This document shows positions 36,101 to 42,640 of a DNA stretch of 64,000 bases, piece by piece. The stretch comes from an uncultured Candidatus Saccharibacteria bacterium. Lineage in GTDB: Bacteria; Patescibacteriota; Saccharimonadia; Saccharimonadales; Saccharimonadaceae. Made by a program: the position numbers and the translations under genes. The stretch's first letter is position 1, and the number at the start of each line of letters is the position of its first letter. The stretch is from contig CALJPD010000012.1 of the NCBI GenBank assembly GCA_937981355.1, forward strand, positions 107,793 to 171,792, read 5' to 3'. The notes under the pieces are model-generated. The model did not search any database and was not told the origin of the DNA. It saw nothing but the letters and a program-made list of their open reading frames with translations.

Positions 36101-36149
36101 ACACCATATATAGCGCTTACTATGCACTATACTACTCTATATACTGTGG
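36101..36149 (-). promoter_or_regulatory. pair of NrdR-like boxes upstream of nrdD
   Basis: ACACCATATATAGCGC (36101-36116) and ACTCTATATACTGTGG (36134-36149) each match 13 of 16 positions of the NrdR consensus ACACWATATATWGTGT. Their starts are 33 bp apart, about three helical turns, the arrangement expected for cooperative NrdR binding. NrdR represses nrd genes when dATP is plentiful. The rest of 36003-36374 holds no gene I can see apart from the tRNA promoter (TACAAT at about 36347). Confidence 0.7.
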
Positions 36150-36374
36150 GTCAAGCGTGATATTCACAACGGGTATACTGGCACGACCTCTGTTATATGA
36201 AGCATGTGACTGTGGTCGGAGCAATTTGTTGTTATTTTTATCCAGCAGCTACGTACCAGTATCACAGCTCACTTAGCCGATCAACTACTAGGTGCAGACC
36301 TCTAGGCAGGTCACGCTATGCGCTATTGATCCACCTTCGCAAGCATGGTACAATACAGGGGTGCCACGCGATGA

Positions 36375-36449
36375 TGGGCCGTCGCCAAGTGGTAAGGCAC
36401 CAGGTTTTGGTCCTGGCATTCGGGGGTTCGAATCCCTCCGGCCCAGCCA
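36375..36449 (+). tRNA. tRNA-Gln(UUG)
   Basis: Cloverleaf with acceptor TGGGCCG/CGGCCCA, anticodon stem CCAGG/CCTGG and loop TTTTGGT, giving anticodon TTG; T-arm GGGGGTTCGAATCCCTC; encoded CCA. It decodes CAA/CAG and would be charged via GatCAB in this genome. Confidence 0.95.
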
Positions 36450-36463
36450 TATAGCACATGTAT

Positions 36464-36491
36464 CAACCCACCTTTTTGGAGGGTTGTTTTT
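36464..36491 (+). terminator. terminator after tRNA-Gln
   Basis: Arms CAACCCACC and GGAGGGTTG (one A-A mismatch), 5-nt T loop, then TTTTTAT. Confidence 0.8.
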
Positions 36492-36570
36492 ATATAAAAG
36501 AAAGCCAAATAAACCAGAAACGTCTTTGCTTTGTATGCACGTAGCACGTAAGAAAAGCGCGAAGCCTTAC

Positions 36571-36598
36571 TGCTTGAATGTGATATCACATTCAAGCA
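36571..36598. repeat. perfect 28-bp palindrome
   Basis: Fourteen-base arms TGCTTGAATGTGAT and its complement meet without a spacer; outside them CCT-ACT/AGTAGG extends the symmetry with small bulges. It lies between tRNA-Gln and a convergent membrane gene. There is no T run, so it is a poor terminator; a dimeric-protein binding site is more likely. Confidence 0.7.
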
Positions 36599-36640
36599 AA
36601 GTAGGAGCTGGCAACAATAATCAAATAAACCTGTAAGGTA

Positions 36641-37138
36641 TTATTTTACATTATTTGCTTCGTTTGCTTCGCGTACCACAAGCACTGCCGCCAGGCAAAC
36701 CAGGCCCGTAAATACTACCGTCCACCAGCCATTGAGTAGTGGTAAGGTCGCTCCAAAGAGGCCCGATTCACTCATTGGCACAGCTAAAAAGCACCACAGT
36801 GCCATACCAAACCACACTGCGTTCACGACAAGCAAACATGCCTGCGAAATACGGCGTGACCCTCGCGACATATCCATCGAGAGCAAAAATGGCAAACTAC
36901 CGAGCTCAAGCAGCGGCAATAAGCCAGCCAAGAGAGCAGCCATTATGCCCCCACCAGCCACATGCCACCCGCTCGTGATATCGACAAACTTCTCAAAAGT
37001 AAAGAGCTGCGTGATGATCAAAAACGTCACAACGATACCAAGCGCAAGACGCCGCCAATACGCAGGATCGCGCCGTAAATGCTCTGGAAAAATCGCCTGA
37101 AATAACCCAAGCCAAAAATGAATCATACGCTGCTTCAT
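36641..37138 (-). CDS. membrane protein of unknown function
   Basis: The 165-residue protein has about four to five hydrophobic helices (about 32-52, 58-85, 97-122, 138-155) and a basic amphipathic N-terminus (FPEHLRRDPAYWRR). No family or catalytic motif is recognised. It starts 6 nt after a TATGAT box and is transcribed alone. The sequence ends near a 28-bp palindrome. Confidence 0.75.
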   Translation of the reverse strand: MKQRMIHFWLGLFQAIFPEHLRRDPAYWRRLALGIVVTFLIITQLFTFEKFVDITSGWHVAGGGIMAALLAGLLPLLELGSLPFLLSMDMSRGSRRISQACLLVVNAVWFGMALWCFLAVPMSESGLFGATLPLLNGWWTVVFTGLVCLAAVLVVREANEANNVK

Positions 37139-37144
37139 AACCTT

Positions 37145-37150
37145 ATCATA
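37145..37150 (-). promoter_or_regulatory. -10 box of the 36.6-kb membrane gene
   Basis: TGA-TATGAT extended -10 on the minus strand, 6 nt before the ATG. Confidence 0.5.
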
Positions 37151-37290
37151 TCAGATATTACCCTGTTTTACACGCATTTCCTTGCACTTGTGCCACATGT
37201 TCGCTACTATAGAGGAAGCGAACGTTACAAACATAAACATTTTTATACATACTTGTATCAGTCGCTCTCCGATATATCCACCACAACAGA

Positions 37291-37321
37291 ACGCCCGAGT
37301 GTTTATGGCATGCTCGGGTGT
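37291..37321. terminator. hairpin after trmD
   Basis: Arms ACGCCCGAG and CTCGGGTGT (one G-T pair) about 20 bp after the trmD stop. The T run is weak on the minus strand and stronger on the plus strand. Confidence 0.5.
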
Positions 37322-37340
37322 TTCTTTTGTGCGTACAGGG

Positions 37341-37997
37341 CTAGTCATCCACTGGGAGTGAATGCTCTGCACGCCAAGCCGCAATTTTGCCGTGGTGACC
37401 ACTGAGCAATACCTCGGGTACTGCCAACCCCTGCCATACCTCTGGGCGTGTGTATTGCGGAAACTCCAGCGTCTGACCATCACTAAAGCTCTCAATCGCT
37501 GCGCTCATCTCACCACCAAGGACGCCAGGGATCAGTCGCACAATTGAGTCGATAATTGTCATCGCGGGCAGCTCACCACCAGTCAGGACATAGTCACCCA
37601 CTCGGAGCGCTTGGTCAACCACTTGCATAATTCGCTCGTCGTACCCCTCGTAGCGCCCACAGATGAAGATGTAACCATGGTCGGTCTGGCTATACTGCTG
37701 CGCAAGCGCCTGATTCCACCGTTGGCCCCGCGGCGTCATGATGAGCACTTTAGCAGTCAGGTCGCGCTTTTTGGCGTGCCGCACTGCCCTCCAGAGCGGC
37801 TCAACGCGCAATAGCATACCATCGCCACCGCCATACGGTGTGTCATCGACCGTTCGGCGAGGACCGAGCCCAAATTGGCGCAGATCAATTGTCGTCAGCT
37901 CCACTAAGCCTCGCTGCTGCGCCTTCCACAGCATTGAAGCCTCAAACACGCCGGAAAACATCTCCGGGAACAGGCTAATCACTTGGAATTTTTTCAT
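37341..37997 (-). CDS. trmD: tRNA (guanine-N1)-methyltransferase
   Basis: The 218-residue SPOUT enzyme makes m1G37 in tRNAs to prevent +1 frameshifting. Signatures are VISLFPEMF at the start, DDTPYGGGDGMLL, the trefoil-knot SAM site GRYEGYDERI followed by VGDYVLTGGELPAM, and RPEVWQG near the C-terminus. In many bacteria it is in an operon with rpsP; here rpsP and the KH gene lie 0.7-1.4 kb upstream but trmD has its own promoter. Confidence 0.97.
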   Translation of the reverse strand: MKKFQVISLFPEMFSGVFEASMLWKAQQRGLVELTTIDLRQFGLGPRRTVDDTPYGGGDGMLLRVEPLWRAVRHAKKRDLTAKVLIMTPRGQRWNQALAQQYSQTDHGYIFICGRYEGYDERIMQVVDQALRVGDYVLTGGELPAMTIIDSIVRLIPGVLGGEMSAAIESFSDGQTLEFPQYTRPEVWQGLAVPEVLLSGHHGKIAAWRAEHSLPVDD

Positions 37998-38004
37998 CTC
38001 TCCT

Positions 38005-38010
38005 AGTGTA
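38005..38010 (-). promoter_or_regulatory. -10 box of trmD
   Basis: TGC-TACACT on the minus strand, 7 nt before the ATG. An AGGAG lies in the gap but would leave almost no leader before it. Confidence 0.5.
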
Positions 38011-38082
38011 GCAAATTACCGCAGCACCGTCTAACAGATACTGCGAGAGATTCAGGTCTTTACGCTTATGTTTTCTATTTGT

Positions 38083-38088
38083 TATACT
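38083..38088 (+). promoter_or_regulatory. -10 box of the 38.1-kb gene
   Basis: TATACT, 9 nt before ATG 38098; it rules out the longer frame from 38068. Confidence 0.55.
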
Positions 38089-38097
38089 GGTTATGCT

Positions 38098-38424
38098 ATG
38101 GATTTTGGATCAGAGACAGGCAATACTACCGCTCAGCGCCTCGAACTATCGAGCCGGCGTACAACCATCACGCCGCTCAACGAGAATATTACACTCGAGC
38201 AGTTCGACGGTGAGGCAGCGGTGTCTCGACACCTTGTGGAACCAGCGATTGCCAATATCTCGATTGATACCGAAGCCACCCGCCACGATCCGCGCCATAA
38301 TCGCGGCTACAATCCACCAAGGTACCAACCCCATTATGGTTTGCTGATTGTAATCATTGGCGTCTTACTCTTACTTATTGCTGGTATTGCTGGCTTGACG
38401 AATATTTTGAGCCGGCTGCGGTAG
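38098..38424 (+). CDS. small C-terminally anchored membrane protein
   Basis: The 108-residue protein has a polar N-terminal domain of about 80 residues rich in Thr, Arg and acidic residues, and one membrane helix at about 81-103 (LLIVIIGVLLLLIAGIAGL) close to the C-terminus. This tail-anchored form resembles the 24.4-kb protein. No family recognised; the gene stands alone between trmD and the KH gene. Confidence 0.7.
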   Translation: MDFGSETGNTTAQRLELSSRRTTITPLNENITLEQFDGEAAVSRHLVEPAIANISIDTEATRHDPRHNRGYNPPRYQPHYGLLIVIIGVLLLLIAGIAGLTNILSRLR

Positions 38425-38546
38425 TATATGAGAACCTTTTTGGCGTCACTCGCTACTTCATCCGGATAGCATATAAAACTCGTTGTTATATAAGCTCACA
38501 CCGCTACCACTTTAGCCTCTGCTACACTATACGTTCACCCAACAAA

Positions 38547-38569
38547 AAAACTGCCTCCACAGCAGTTTT
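38547..38569 (-). terminator. terminator after the KH gene
   Basis: Arms AAAACTGC and GCAGTTTT around a 7-nt loop; on the minus strand the exit arm continues into TTTTTTTG. Confidence 0.8.
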
Positions 38570-38655
38570 CTTGCACAAATAAGGCTCTCAAACCTTGTTG
38601 GTTTGCTCGCAAAGAGCGTTTATTTTTCTCGCAGTTCGTTTCTGAACTGATCGTA

Positions 38656-39036
38656 TTATATATCAAGGTCGTCGAGTTCTGCAAGCTCTTGGCGAGACTT
38701 TTTTGCAAAATCCGATTCGCTCTCATCATCGTTATCCACTGTATCAGTGGTTAAGTTATCCACAGACTGGGGTGCTGCGGTATGTGGCTCATCATTGTTC
38801 ACCACCTTAAGGTTGTAGCGAGCACTGTTCTTCGTGCCAAGCGCGCGCAGCAAGGTACGTAAACTCTGCGCCGTACTGCCTCGTCGGCCAATCACACGGC
38901 CGAGATCCTCCGGGTTGACGGTGAGTGTCAATAAGACACCCTTCTCGTCGATCACCCGATCGACCACCACGTCGTCTGGATGTTCCACCAGCGACTTTAC
39001 GACATATTCGACAAACTGTTGATCAATTGTCGCCAT
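38656..39036 (-). CDS. KH-domain RNA-binding protein (KhpA-like)
   Basis: The 126-residue protein has a single KH domain with the GxxG loop at G50-RR-G53 (LGRVIGRRGSTAQSLR), the KhpA type that sits next to rpsP in many bacteria. KhpA binds RNA with KhpB and influences division and translation. Unlike the usual ~80-residue form this one has a ~40-residue acidic tail (DNDDESESDF ... LAELDDLDI). AAGGAGGGAAAG precedes the ATG. Confidence 0.93.
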   Translation of the reverse strand: MATIDQQFVEYVVKSLVEHPDDVVVDRVIDEKGVLLTLTVNPEDLGRVIGRRGSTAQSLRTLLRALGTKNSARYNLKVVNNDEPHTAAPQSVDNLTTDTVDNDDESESDFAKKSRQELAELDDLDI

Positions 39037-39398
39037 AGCTTTCTTCTTTCCCTCCTTATGCTGTCATTCAGATTTATTGTGATTGTGCTTTCATTGTAGC
39101 ATACCGGCTGGATTCTACCAACATACAGCACGTACGGCTATGCGTTGAGTCTTCTCTTATACCACCCCTTCCCATCACTACATTCAGATAGAGTAATATA
39201 TTGATTGAGATAACCGATTTCTGGCTCTGGTGGGGGTGGCAGTGAGGAATATCAACCCTCGCAGCATTCTTAAGAAAAGTAGCAGTAGGTAGAGACCAAG
39301 CGAATCGATATTTTCGCAATCTAGATTCTGACAATATCGATAATTACAAAACTGCTCCACGATACGCGGAGCAGTTGGTGTGTCGCAGGAGAGTCGCT
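39037..39398. other. 362-bp intergenic region between KH gene and rpsP
   Basis: The gap holds the rpsP terminator (39350-39376) and, next to it, an imperfect stem with arms TCGATATT (39305-39312) and AATATCGA (39333-39340). An 86-codon frame on the minus strand has no start signal and no recognisable domain, so I do not call a gene. In related operons these genes are closer, so the spacing itself is notable. Confidence 0.5.
39350..39376 (-). terminator. terminator after rpsP
   Basis: Perfect 9-bp arms AACTGCTCC and GGAGCAGTT, 9-nt loop, followed on the minus strand by TTTGTAATT. Confidence 0.75.
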
Positions 39399-39734
39399 TT
39401 AGGCGTCTGCTTCTTCCTGAGGTTGGTGCTTACGCAGCTTCTCTGGGTTGCGGACTGCCTTGTGCTTGTCGCCAGCAGGCTGCTTAACCCACTTTGGCAG
39501 CGATACACCAGCAGCAGCCAGTAGTTTGACTACTCGTGGTGTCGGCTGGGCACCATTATCAAGATACTTTTGGGCAAGCTCGGTATTGATATGAACCTCT
39601 TTGGTGTGCGGATTGTAGTTACCAACATAGGCCACTACACGGCCGCTTGATGGGTGGCGCTGAGCCTCTTGTACGGCGAGCCGGTACACTGGGTAGGCTT
39701 TGCGGCCAAGACGTTGCAAACGAATTGCGAGCAT
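39399..39734 (-). CDS. rpsP: 30S ribosomal protein S16
   Basis: The 111-residue S16 begins MLAIRLQRLGRKAYPVYRLA and contains VAYVGNYNPHTKEV, both invariant in the family. It binds 16S rRNA early in 30S assembly. The C-terminal ~30 residues are an added basic, Gln/Glu-rich tail. AAAAGGAAGTTTT precedes the ATG. Confidence 0.98.
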   Translation of the reverse strand: MLAIRLQRLGRKAYPVYRLAVQEAQRHPSSGRVVAYVGNYNPHTKEVHINTELAQKYLDNGAQPTPRVVKLLAAAGVSLPKWVKQPAGDKHKAVRNPEKLRKHQPQEEADA

Positions 39735-39833
39735 AAATAAAACTTCCTTTTCTTGACTTATATTTGCGTTAGTTCGTTCTGTACAAGTCTACACTGTTTG
39801 GCTGGCAATGTCAATTTGTTGCTTGTCTGTAGG

Positions 39834-40592
39834 TCAAAACTTGTCTGAGCTCTTGGCTGACTCTTCTGTCTTCTCTGTTTGAGTCTCTTGCTGCTGGTAG
39901 GCTGCTAGAGCAGCGCGAGCGGCCTTTTGCTGAGCGGTCTGCTTGCTAGGACCAGTGCCGCGGCCCATCAGCCGATCATTGACAAAGACACCAAGCGTGA
40001 AGGTTTTGTCGTGGTCAGGGCCATCCTCTGCCAAGACACGATACACTGGCGTAGCACTGTCGATCCGTTGGCTCACCTCTTGTAAATGACTCTTGGGGTC
40101 GCGCCACGAGCCATCGGCCAGGATGGCATCAAGTTTGCTAATGGTATGCTTGGCAATAAACTCAGCTGCCGCCCCGTAGCCTCGCTCCAAATAGATTGAG
40201 CCAATCACGGCTTCATACGCATTAGCTAGAATCTGCCGGTGCGCTCGCTTGCTCCCATGCTTCTCACCTCGGCTCATCCGGATGAGTGAGCCATAGCCGA
40301 GAGCTTCACCCGAGTCGGCATTACTCTCAGTATTGACCAGCGCTGCGCGCCAGCTCGTCAAGATGCCCTCTGGCTCGGCATAGTGTTGGTAGAGATAGTC
40401 AGTTACCGCAAGCTCTAGCACAGCATCGCCCAAGAATTCGAGGCGCTCGTTGTGCTCAGTAACAGATTTTTTGTGCTCATTAACATAGCTGCGGTGGGTG
40501 AGTGCAGTGACTAAGAGCTGAATATCGTGATATTCAAACCCGAGCGCTTGCTGTGCCCACGCTTGATACGGGCCAGTTGGCATGCCAGACAT
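39834..40592 (-). CDS. rnc: ribonuclease III
   Basis: The 252-residue enzyme cuts double-stranded RNA in rRNA and mRNA processing. The signature ERLEFLGDAVLEL is at 49-61 with catalytic Glu52 and Asp56, the second acidic pair is in ANAYEAVIGSIYLE, and a C-terminal dsRNA-binding domain (~165-235, KSHLQEVSQ ... GPSKQTAQQKAARAAL) follows. The last 15 residues are a charged Ser/Glu/Lys tail. Confidence 0.97.
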   Translation of the reverse strand: MSGMPTGPYQAWAQQALGFEYHDIQLLVTALTHRSYVNEHKKSVTEHNERLEFLGDAVLELAVTDYLYQHYAEPEGILTSWRAALVNTESNADSGEALGYGSLIRMSRGEKHGSKRAHRQILANAYEAVIGSIYLERGYGAAAEFIAKHTISKLDAILADGSWRDPKSHLQEVSQRIDSATPVYRVLAEDGPDHDKTFTLGVFVNDRLMGRGTGPSKQTAQQKAARAALAAYQQQETQTEKTEESAKSSDKF

Positions 40593-40615
40593 AGTAACTC
40601 CTTTCGTTTCTGTCG

Positions 40616-41125
40616 TTATAGCCGCTCCTCTCGGATGCGTTTCTTAGCTTTGAGCATAAGCTTGGCAATATCTTCGTACTCGATGAGGTCAAGTGCTTTA
40701 CTAAAGGGAAACCACTTAATACCATTCATCCATTCTTCTTTTTGAATCTCATTGCCGCTGGTGCGGACGCGGGCAAGGTAGATCTGTGTCGTCATCAAGA
40801 CAAGCTTTTCCATCCGGCGGTAGCGAAAGTGAATCTTGCCCAGCCAGCCCAGCATATCAAGGTCGTGCAGCCCAGCCTCTTCGCCGATCTCGCGGCGAGC
40901 CGTTTGCACTGCAGTCTCCCCCTTCTCAATGTGCCCTTTGGGGATCGTCCAGCGATCCTTAGCATCCTGAATTAGGAGGATTTCGAGTTTGTTGTCGCTA
41001 TTATAGCGGAATACAATGCCGCCAGCCGTCGGTTCACGAACAATTTCCTGAATAGACGGCTTGCGACGGCCAAAATATTTTTTAAACCGATTGAAGTGTC
41101 GGTCAAAGTGTGACGGTGTTGGCAT
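40616..41125 (-). CDS. NUDIX hydrolase
   Basis: The 169-residue protein has a NUDIX box as GHIEKGE followed by RREIGEEAGL (about residues 69-91) and the IPKGH start typical of diadenosine tetraphosphate or nucleotide hydrolases; the preceding AGGIVFR strand fits. An ORF frame extends to 41368 inside nusB but that part is only a shadow. The chosen ATG (MPTPSHFDRH) overlaps nusB by 23 bp. Downstream rnc follows after 24 bp, so nusB, this gene and rnc are one unit. Confidence 0.88.
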   Translation of the reverse strand: MPTPSHFDRHFNRFKKYFGRRKPSIQEIVREPTAGGIVFRYNSDNKLEILLIQDAKDRWTIPKGHIEKGETAVQTARREIGEEAGLHDLDMLGWLGKIHFRYRRMEKLVLMTTQIYLARVRTSGNEIQKEEWMNGIKWFPFSKALDLIEYEDIAKLMLKAKKRIREERL

Positions 41126-41567
41126 CGTCTGGTGTCTCCCCAGGCAAGTTGCGATAGGCGGTGCCGAGTACACCGTTGATAAACTTGCTTGAATTATCTG
41201 AACCAAACGCTTTAGCAAGCTCCACTGCTTCGTTAATTGCCACCTTGGGCGGAACAGTTGCGCGGCAGTGCAGCAACTCGTAGAGGCCAAGTCGCAAGAT
41301 ATTGCGGTCGACACGAGCAATCTGATCAAGCGGCCACTCTGGCGCAATTGGTTGTAAGTGAGCGTCAAGCGCGGCCTGCGTCTCGATCACCCCAGCAACG
41401 AGTGTATCGACAAAGGCTCGATCGCCAATGATCGACTCATAACGCTCAAGATTGCGCGCCAGAATCTCTTGTGGCACGGCCTGCGGATCATTCGCCTGCT
41501 GGCGGAATTCATATTCGTACAATGTTTGGAGTGCAACTATACGCCCAAGATGACGGTTCGAAGCCAT
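41103..41567 (-). CDS. nusB: transcription antitermination protein NusB
   Basis: The 154-residue all-helical protein joins NusE/S10 at boxA RNA for rRNA antitermination. Family marks are RIVALQTLYEYEF at the start, RVDRNILRLGLYELL and VAINEAVELAKAFGSDNSSKFINGVL at the C-terminus (read across two helices). Length is normal. Only a weak AAAGAAAGAA stretch precedes the ATG. It lies 47 bp after rpmF. Confidence 0.96.
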   Translation of the reverse strand: MASNRHLGRIVALQTLYEYEFRQQANDPQAVPQEILARNLERYESIIGDRAFVDTLVAGVIETQAALDAHLQPIAPEWPLDQIARVDRNILRLGLYELLHCRATVPPKVAINEAVELAKAFGSDNSSKFINGVLGTAYRNLPGETPDDANTVTL

Positions 41568-41614
41568 TTGGTTGGTTCTTTCTTTTGTTAAAATTCTTTG
41601 CTATCGACGAAAAG

Positions 41615-41767
41615 CTAGCGAGCTGCTTTGGCAGCGCCAGTCTCGCGCTTGGTCGTCTTAACCTTGACTGGTGAGGTTTTATTGACCATGCGAGCAAGCT
41701 TGAGGCGCAGGTGGCTGCGGCGCAAACCGGTTTTGCGTGGGCTACTCTGTTTTTTTGGTTGAGCCAT
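41615..41767 (-). CDS. rpmF: 50S ribosomal protein L32, zinc-free form
   Basis: This 50-residue gene is shorter than most ORF cut-offs. It starts MAQPKKQSSPRKTGLRRSHL, matching the conserved L32 N-terminus (M-A-x-P-K-K plus a basic RRSHxxL helix), and continues as a Lys/Arg-rich tail. The four Cys of zinc-binding L32 are absent. AGAAGGAGATTTTTACT before the ATG is a strong ribosome-binding site, and nusB follows, a known arrangement of small basic ribosomal proteins. Confidence 0.9.
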   Translation of the reverse strand: MAQPKKQSSPRKTGLRRSHLRLKLARMVNKTSPVKVKTTKRETGAAKAAR

Positions 41768-41955
41768 AGTAAAAATCTCCTTCTCTTTAGGCTGACGTAA
41801 AACTTGTAGCTATTATACGCTAAAAGCGCAAAATTCTCTAGTGTTTGCGCTGTTTTGTATAGAAAAATATATTTGTGGCCAATTGCCAAGCGAGCTATTA
41901 CGCCTTGTTGCCCCATCAAGAACACGCTCGCTAAGACATCTAGGTTATGGCTTTG

Positions 41956-41977
41956 ATATGACAGATATATGTCATAT
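41956..41977. promoter_or_regulatory. 22-bp inverted repeat over the promoter of the 42.0-kb gene
   Basis: Arms ATATGACA and TGTCATAT around GATATA. A TATACT -10 box at 41994-41999 puts the right arm in the -35 region, so a bound protein could control the 159-residue gene downstream. Confidence 0.6.
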
Positions 41978-42022
41978 ATTGTATGATATGGTATATACTA
42001 TTAGTCTCAGCAAGGAGCACCT

Positions 42023-42502
42023 ATGGCGATAAAAATAGATGGAGATATTAATCAATATATCAAACTGGTCGGACGAAGTGATAAAGACGTCAAGATCGAA
42101 GCGCAGCAAATTGCTAACAAGTTAAAGTGCGCTCCTACAGTTTATGAATTCGACCAAGACTTTATCGGATACGACACCACAAAGTCAAGTTGGCTACTAC
42201 ATGACGTCGGGGTTGAGTTTAAGTGGTTAAATGGTCAATTGGAAGCAATTATGTTGTATATGAAAGACTACACGCCTTCCGGATTTAAAGCATATCCAAC
42301 ACGCCTTTTTAAGGACTTCTCCAACGCTGCAACACGTGATGAGATTATTCACCATCTTGGGACTCCTGACAATGAAGCAGATCAAAACACAACGTGGGTG
42401 CGCTCAGCTTGGATCCGATATGACGAGCAAGGTGGTAATTGGGTACACTTCGAATTTGATGGTGATATGCATTTGAAGATGGTGACGATTTGCACCCCGT
42501 AG
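42023..42502 (+). CDS. unknown protein, possibly an immunity protein
   Basis: The 159-residue protein is soluble and AT-rich in codons. Its second half, with DFSNAATRDEIIHHLGTP followed by a WIRYDEQGGNWVHFEFDG strand set and MVTI at the end, follows a pattern common in small bacterial immunity proteins, in which an S-x-E-E-(L)-x-x-LG-x-P helix precedes W-x-x-Y ... H-x-x-F-D strands. No toxin gene is adjacent, so the assignment is tentative. Start ATG follows GCAAGGAGCACCT, and a palindrome lies over the promoter. Confidence 0.75.
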   Translation: MAIKIDGDINQYIKLVGRSDKDVKIEAQQIANKLKCAPTVYEFDQDFIGYDTTKSSWLLHDVGVEFKWLNGQLEAIMLYMKDYTPSGFKAYPTRLFKDFSNAATRDEIIHHLGTPDNEADQNTTWVRSAWIRYDEQGGNWVHFEFDGDMHLKMVTICTP

Positions 42503-42573
42503 TTTACTAATCCACCAGCACAATTACATCGCTACTAGACCTTACAAAGTACGAGACCGTGGTTACACAACCC

Positions 42574-42605
42574 AAAACAGGGCGCTCCGTGAGACGCCCT
42601 GTTTT
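42574..42605. terminator. terminator between the 42.0-kb gene and leuS
   Basis: Perfect 11-bp arms AAAACAGGGCG and CGCCCTGTTTT, 10-nt loop, T tracts on both exits. Confidence 0.85.
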
Positions 42606-42640
42606 TTACGACAAGATTGGCAAGAGATAGCCGGCTATTC

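Noticed and set aside
36058..36276. Small ORF over the nrdD promoter region
   Set aside because: It runs over both NrdR-like boxes and has a low-complexity Tyr/Ser content; no ribosome-binding site.
39074..39334. 86-codon frame between the KH gene and rpsP
   Set aside because: No start signal, odd composition (Cys/His/Ser-rich) and overlap with hairpin sequence.
41126..41368. 250-residue version of the NUDIX protein at 40.6 kb
   Set aside because: The extra part lies inside nusB in another frame and has no NUDIX-family similarity.
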